Shown here: in pieces, positions 59,972 to 64,000 of the stretch
Layout: each line of letters starts with the position of its first letter
Numbering within the stretch: position 1 is the stretch's first letter
Source of the DNA: an uncultured Clostridia bacterium
GTDB lineage: Bacteria; Bacillota; Clostridia; Christensenellales; Borkfalkiaceae
Assembly (NCBI GenBank): GCA_947088135.1
Contig: CAMUFJ010000006.1
Span: forward strand, 1-64,000
Direction: 5' to 3'
DNA: 64,000 nt
Notes under the pieces: generated by a model
The model's database searches: none
Told to the model about the DNA's origin: nothing
What the model saw: the letters and a program-made list of their open reading frames with translations, nothing else
Translations under genes and position numbers: made by a program

Positions 59972-61972
59972 ATGTCGGGTGCCGAAACGGTGAAGAACGT
60001 GCGGGCGGACGAAAAAAGGCTTCCGCGCATCAATTTCCGCCCGATGCTCTATGCGGCGCTGTTTCTCGCGTTCGGGATCTTTTTATACCTGAGGCTTCGT
60101 TTCGGCAAGGTAAGCGTATCCGATTTTCTTTTCCTCGCTTTCTTTTTGTTTTTTGCAATTCCGCCCTTTTTCAAAAAGCGGATCATGTCCGTTCTCATCC
60201 TGTTCGTTTTGTTCGCGGGGTTGGGCGCGCTGTCGGCGCACCTGTATACCGAACGGTTTTTGTCGGGCGCGCAAGAGGGGAGGTATGAAGTCCAGGGCGT
60301 TGTTTACGGTCTTTCGGAAGGAGAAGGGTATAGCGTCGCCACCCTCGACAAAGTAAGCTTGGACGGCAGAAGTTTTTCGGGCAAGCTCCGCGTAACGGTG
60401 AATGCGGACGGCGTGCGCCGCGGGGATATTGTCGCTTTCGAAGCGAACGTCAAACGCACCGGACTTCCTCGCGGCGATTATTATTCCTCCTACTGCTTTC
60501 AAGCGGATATCCGCTATACGGCGGGAAGCGCGGAAGTCGTCAAAACGGGCACTTCTTCCGATTCCTTTCTCCGCATCAAGGCAAATTTGTACGACGTCCT
60601 TTACGCGAATGCGGACAAGGACGCGGCGGATCTGTCGTTCGCGCTTTTAACGGGCGACGCCAAAAGCATGGACGGCGGACTCAAAGAGGCGGTGCAGAAG
60701 GGCGGGATCGCCCATATGTTCGCCGTTTCGGGTCTGCATATCGGCATTTTGTACGGAGCGGTCGCGTTTGTCTGTAAGAAGCTCGGGAAATTTTCGGTCG
60801 TGCCCGCGTCGGTTTCGGCGTTGCTCTATTCCGCCTTTTGCGGATTCACCGTTTCGTCGGTGCGCGCCGTGATCATGTGTACGGCGTTCGGCGTGACGCG
60901 GGCGTTCGGGCGCAAGACCGATCTCATCAGCACGCTTTCCTTTTCCGCGATCCTCGTGCTGTTGTTTATGCCCGCGCAGTGGCTGTCGGCGGGGTTCCGC
61001 CTCTCCTACGGTGCGGTCTTGGGGCTGGCTCTCTTTTCGGGGTCGTTTACGCGCGGACTTCAAAAGCTCCGCGTCCCCGCGTTTTTGGCGAACTACCTTT
61101 CCGCAAGTCTTTCCGTACAGCTTTTCACCTTTCCCGTCGTGTTGGAGAGCTTCGGCTATTTTCCCGTTTGGGGATTTCTGCTGAACTTCTTTCTCATTCC
61201 CGCGCTGCCCGTCCTCTTTTTGGGGCTTCTCGCCGGCTCCGTGCTCGCGCTTACGATTCCGCCCGCCGCAGGCGTCTTTCTCTACGTACCCGCGAGCGTG
61301 ATGTCGTTGCTTCCCTATCTCTTTTCCGCCGTTTCGTTTACCTTTGTGCTTTCGGGGTTTATGCTCGGCGCGGGAAGCGCCGTTTACTACGTCGGTGCAG
61401 CCGCGCTCAGCGGGCGGTTCCGTCTGTCCTTAAAACTTCGCTGTCTTTCGGCGGGCGTCCTCTGCGTTCTCTTCGTCCTGCTCGTCGTGTCGGAAAATAT
61501 GACGCTCACGGGCTGTAAGATCAAGGTGGAGGAAAACGGCGAAAGCGCGGGCTGCGCGCTCGTGCAAACGAAAAGCGAAACCGTGCTCGTTGTCGGCGGA
61601 AGCATAACGCTTAGCCGTTGCGAGGATTTTCTCGCTCATCATTACGGCGGTACGCTCGACGCCGTCATCGTCGTTTCGGAGAACGAGCAAAAGGCGATCA
61701 ATTGCGCCGCGTTTTTAAATGCGGAAACCGTTTACGCCTGCGAGGAAATTTCTACGGGGCTGAGGGAAACGGAAGTCGTGTTCGCGAAGAGCTTTGCGGT
61801 GGGGAATTTAAAATTCAACTACGAAGGGAGCGGAAAGCTCTACCTGCTCGCGGAAGGGGTCGCCGTGGAGTTCGATTTCGAAAATTATGCGCTCGGCGGA
61901 GATTTATTTGTGGAAAGCGGGAGCGGGGGCTTGAAATACTTTCTGAAAAATGGTATAATCAGGGAGATATGA
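59972..61972 (+). CDS. comEC: ComEC/Rec2 DNA-uptake channel with degenerate nuclease domain
   Basis: This 666-residue membrane channel takes single-stranded DNA across the membrane in transformation. The DUF4131-like N-terminal domain, the competence domain with GGIAHMFAVSGLHIGILYG (near residue 248) and its helices are clear. The C-terminal 150 residues keep the beta-lactamase-like outline (ETVLVVGGSITLSRCEDFLA, then LDAVIVVSENEQKA). But the HxHxDH metal motif is missing, and SENEQ stands where HPDxDH should be. I chose the ATG at 59972, after GGAGGGGGG. The stop overlaps holA. Confidence 0.92.
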   Translation: MSGAETVKNVRADEKRLPRINFRPMLYAALFLAFGIFLYLRLRFGKVSVSDFLFLAFFLFFAIPPFFKKRIMSVLILFVLFAGLGALSAHLYTERFLSGAQEGRYEVQGVVYGLSEGEGYSVATLDKVSLDGRSFSGKLRVTVNADGVRRGDIVAFEANVKRTGLPRGDYYSSYCFQADIRYTAGSAEVVKTGTSSDSFLRIKANLYDVLYANADKDAADLSFALLTGDAKSMDGGLKEAVQKGGIAHMFAVSGLHIGILYGAVAFVCKKLGKFSVVPASVSALLYSAFCGFTVSSVRAVIMCTAFGVTRAFGRKTDLISTLSFSAILVLLFMPAQWLSAGFRLSYGAVLGLALFSGSFTRGLQKLRVPAFLANYLSASLSVQLFTFPVVLESFGYFPVWGFLLNFFLIPALPVLFLGLLAGSVLALTIPPAAGVFLYVPASVMSLLPYLFSAVSFTFVLSGFMLGAGSAVYYVGAAALSGRFRLSLKLRCLSAGVLCVLFVLLVVSENMTLTGCKIKVEENGESAGCALVQTKSETVLVVGGSITLSRCEDFLAHHYGGTLDAVIVVSENEQKAINCAAFLNAETVYACEEISTGLRETEVVFAKSFAVGNLKFNYEGSGKLYLLAEGVAVEFDFENYALGGDLFVESGSGGLKYFLKNGIIREI

Positions 61973-62952
61973 AATTTACCGAGCTTGCAAAATCACTCAA
62001 AGAGGGGCTGTCGCCCGTCTACCTCGTCGAGGGAGAAGAGGTGTATTTCCGCGACCACGCGGTGGAAGCGATCCGCAAACGCTGCGAAATTTCCCAGCCC
62101 GTCTTTAACGACGCTCGCGTGGAGGGAGAACGCGTCAAGGAAGATTTTCCCGCCTTTATCGCGGGGCTCAACGTGTTGCCCTTTTTCGACGAAAAGAGGC
62201 TCGTCCGCGCATACGGGCTGTATTTTACGGAAAAGGAATGGGAGCGGTATTTCAAGCCGTACGTCGAAAACCCCTGTCCTTCCACGGTGCTCGTCATCGT
62301 GAACGACGGCAAGCGCGCGAACGCCGCCGATTTGAAGCGCAAGAAAGGGATCGCGTTCGTCGACTGTTCGCGGGAGAGCGAGGAAACGCTGTCCCGCTGG
62401 CTGTACTCGCTCATGCGGGGAAAGGGGCTTTCCGCCGACGCGGACGCCGTTTCCCTCATGGTGCGCTATTGCGCCTCCAATGCCGCGCGGATGCGTTCGG
62501 AAACGGAGAAGCTCGCCGTTCTTCTCGGTGCGGGCGGGCGGGTGACGCGCGCGGTTGTGGAGGAACAGGTTGCAAAGGACGCGGAATATAAGATATACGA
62601 GCTCACGCAGGCGGCGGCTCGGCGGAATGCGGGGGAGTTTTTCGAAATCATGGAGGATATGCTCACCAAGGGCTACGACGAGCACGCCGTGCTCGCGTTT
62701 TTAACCTCTCATTACCGCACTCTGTTCGAAGTGAGCGAAATGCGCGGGACGGACGATGCGGTCGCAAAGGCGCTCGGCATGAAGCAGTCCTACGCCGTCA
62801 AGAAGAACCGCGACACGGTTTCGCGGCTCGGGAAAGAGCGGGTGCGGGAGCTGTATTTCCGCCTGTACGAGCTTTCCTGCGGGGCGAAGAGCGGCGTTTA
62901 CAATAAAACGGGCGCGCTTTCCGCCGCTGTTGCCAAAATATTTTTCGCATGA
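61969..62952 (+). CDS. holA: DNA polymerase III subunit delta
   Basis: This 327-residue clamp-loader subunit opens the beta clamp. It follows the family from YLVEGEEVYFRDHAVEAIRK, through VFNDARVEGE, to the three-domain helical end with LTQAAARRNAGEFFEIMEDM and LTSHYRTLFEVSEMR. It starts inside the comEC stop (ATGA), after AGGGAG, as in many Firmicutes where holA follows comEC. The usual rpsT is not next. Confidence 0.93.
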   Translation: MKFTELAKSLKEGLSPVYLVEGEEVYFRDHAVEAIRKRCEISQPVFNDARVEGERVKEDFPAFIAGLNVLPFFDEKRLVRAYGLYFTEKEWERYFKPYVENPCPSTVLVIVNDGKRANAADLKRKKGIAFVDCSRESEETLSRWLYSLMRGKGLSADADAVSLMVRYCASNAARMRSETEKLAVLLGAGGRVTRAVVEEQVAKDAEYKIYELTQAAARRNAGEFFEIMEDMLTKGYDEHAVLAFLTSHYRTLFEVSEMRGTDDAVAKALGMKQSYAVKKNRDTVSRLGKERVRELYFRLYELSCGAKSGVYNKTGALSAAVAKIFFA

Positions 62953-62964
62953 AGGCAAATAGCT

Positions 62965-62993
62965 TTGCTTTTTTTGTCGAAACAAGATATAAT
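62965..62993 (+). promoter_or_regulatory. Sigma-A promoter of the cdaA unit
   Basis: TTGCTT, 17 bp, TATAAT. The leader to 63192 is about 190 nt and carries a hairpin and a repeat-like piece. Confidence 0.75.
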
Positions 62994-63013
62994 AGACCCA
63001 AACGCTTGTCATA

Positions 63014-63056
63014 CTATATTACAGTGGCGGGACTTTGCAATGCCCCCGTGATATAG
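63014..63056 (+). promoter_or_regulatory. Hairpin in the cdaA leader
   Basis: CTATATTAC (63014-63022) pairs with GTGATATAG (63048-63056), with a GGG/CCC inner part and a loop near TTTGCAAT. It begins about 14 nt after the predicted transcription start and has no T run. Confidence 0.45.
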
Positions 63057-63106
63057 AGATACCAACAAATGAGAGTAACTCGCAAAGCTGTTCGCTTTTC
63101 TCTCCC

Positions 63107-63150
63107 TGTCATTCAGGGCGAAGTAGGAATTCCGCAAGGCGGAGCACGAA
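63107..63150. repeat. GTCATT...GCGAAGT interspersed repeat-like segment
   Basis: Reads GTCATTCAGGGCGAAGTAGG then AATTCCGC, resembling 737-775. It is placed between the leader hairpin and the cdaA ribosome site. Confidence 0.45.
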
Positions 63151-63191
63151 GCGAAAAGTTTGCGAAATAAGTTTTTAGAGGAGGAGCGTGT

Positions 63192-64000
63192 ATGCGTAGC
63201 TGGACGGATATTTGGAACGGGATCAAAAACGTATTCGTCGATTTCGGGAATCATTGGATCATGATTTTCGAGGTGATTTTCCTGTTTATGCTTATTTATT
63301 TCGTGCTGAAAACGCTTTACGAAAACAATGCGAAAAAGCTGATCGGCTTTTACGTGGGATTGGTGCTGTGCACGGGGTTTATCGCGCTTTTGTCCTATAA
63401 TCTCGGCGCGGAAACTTATTATATCTTTCTCATGCTTTTGTCGCTGTTTTTCCTCTTGCTGTTCAGCGTGGAGATCAAGCGTTCCATTTGGAACGCGAGC
63501 AAGCGCACGAAGATCACGGCTACGGACGCGGCGAGCAAAACTGCGGTCGGCGCGCGTGCCGAAATTTACATCGCGAGCATCGTGCGCGCGGTGCAGAGCC
63601 TTTCCAAGAGCAACACGGGCGCGCTTTTGGTGCTCTCCAACGGCAACGTCCCGCGGGATATCATAGACAGCGGGATCATGCTCAACGCCAACATTTCCAA
63701 TCAGCTCATCGAGGGCATTTTCATCAATAAAGCGCCCTTGCACGACGGAGCGATGATCATTTACGGCGACAAAATTCAGGCGGCGGGGTGCTTTTTACCT
63801 CTTTCGCAAAAAGAGTTCCCCAAGGACTACGGCACCCGTCACCGCGCGGGAATCGGCGTTACGGAAGTCGCCGACGTGTCGAGCATCATCGTTTCGGAGG
63901 AAACGGGAATCGTGTCCGTCGTCAAGCGCGGAGAGATCACGCGCTATATCGATTCGGAAAGCTTAAAACGTTTTTTGCGTGAATACTACTGGAAGGAATT
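63192..64000 (+). CDS. cdaA: Diadenylate cyclase CdaA, 3' partial
   Basis: The frame opens at ATG 63192 after AGAGGAGGAG and runs off the right edge with 269 complete codons, close to the usual 270-280. Three N-terminal membrane helices (about residues 20-95) are followed by the DAC domain with LHDGAMII (DGA, near residue 184) and GTRHRAGIG (RHR, near residue 216). The enzyme makes c-di-AMP from two ATP, controlling potassium and turgor. The partner cdaR (YbbR) is expected just beyond the window. Confidence 0.95.
   Translation, partial: MRSWTDIWNGIKNVFVDFGNHWIMIFEVIFLFMLIYFVLKTLYENNAKKLIGFYVGLVLCTGFIALLSYNLGAETYYIFLMLLSLFFLLLFSVEIKRSIWNASKRTKITATDAASKTAVGARAEIYIASIVRAVQSLSKSNTGALLVLSNGNVPRDIIDSGIMLNANISNQLIEGIFINKAPLHDGAMIIYGDKIQAAGCFLPLSQKEFPKDYGTRHRAGIGVTEVADVSSIIVSEETGIVSVVKRGEITRYIDSESLKRFLREYYWKE

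Noticed and set aside
1..64000. CRISPR arrays, prophage, integrases, toxin-antitoxin pairs, secondary-metabolite clusters
   Set aside because: I looked for regular spaced repeats, recombinase and transposase motifs and biosynthetic domains and saw none.

Overview
The window looks like chromosomal DNA from an uncultured, low-GC-lineage but fairly GC-rich (by eye, mid-50s % in genes) Firmicute of the class Clostridia, probably a gut-type lineage of the Christensenellales kind. The class is supported by a gerA-gerB-gerC type germination operon, SpoIVFA/SpoIVFB-like and SpoIIQ-like genes, AddAB instead of RecBCD, a MreB-like gene beside maf, CdaA, a membrane pyrophosphatase and strong sigma-A promoters (TTGACA-like, 17 bp, TATAAT) in AT-rich gaps. 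The order-level guess is inference. I see no rRNA, tRNA, CRISPR array, prophage or complete insertion sequence.

Layout. 1-4.3 kb: end of a repeat-rich surface protein, a small XRE regulator with a paired operator, a small membrane protein and the pyrophosphatase hppA. 4.5-7 kb: a DeoR-type regulator and a two-gene unit of a HTH-like protein and a membrane protein. 7.1-12.1 kb: cysE-cysS, an unusually short alaS, then rplM-rpsI. 12.1-17.2 kb: a DUF2238-like membrane protein, a 71-residue protein, a large lipoprotein, an acidic zinc-ribbon protein and comFC. 17.3-25.2 kb: a CtpE-like P-type ATPase, serS-exonuclease-rRNA methyltransferase, a PnuC-like transporter behind a leader that looks like an unassigned riboswitch, and a possibly leaderless HTH gene. 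25.2-30.5 kb: a giant lipoprotein, a TauE/SafE transporter in two halves, a 70-residue protein and a two-HTH regulator. 30.6-37.2 kb: ppx-maf-mreB-like-spoIVFA-like-spoIVFB-like-rng, a shortened form of the Firmicute mre/min/spoIVF neighbourhood. 37.3-44.6 kb: a lipoprotein, the Ger operon (minus strand), a HIT protein, a YwmB-like protein and a SpoIIQ-like M23 protein. 44.6-52.9 kb: a lipoprotein and addB-addA. 52.9-58 kb: a zinc phospholipase-like protein, yggS, a PAP2-PlsC fusion and a GltS-type symporter. 58-64 kb: argH, a paralogue of the 70-residue protein, comEC-holA and cdaA, which runs off the right edge.

How it fits together. Most of the window is housekeeping (translation, DNA repair and replication, cell-wall and c-di-AMP signalling) in short operons ended by strong hairpins, many of them shared by convergent genes. 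The accessory interest lies in surface lipoproteins that carry a second membrane anchor at the C-terminus, in reduced versions of classic sporulation and shape clusters, and in regulatory DNA: the pnuC leader, a 5' hairpin upstream of ppx, paired operators upstream of the XRE gene, promoters whose predicted start falls on the ATG, and two fully overlapping opposed promoters between yggS and the PAP2-PlsC gene. I did not find a self-evident new defence or biosynthetic system; the pnuC leader is the best candidate for something undescribed.
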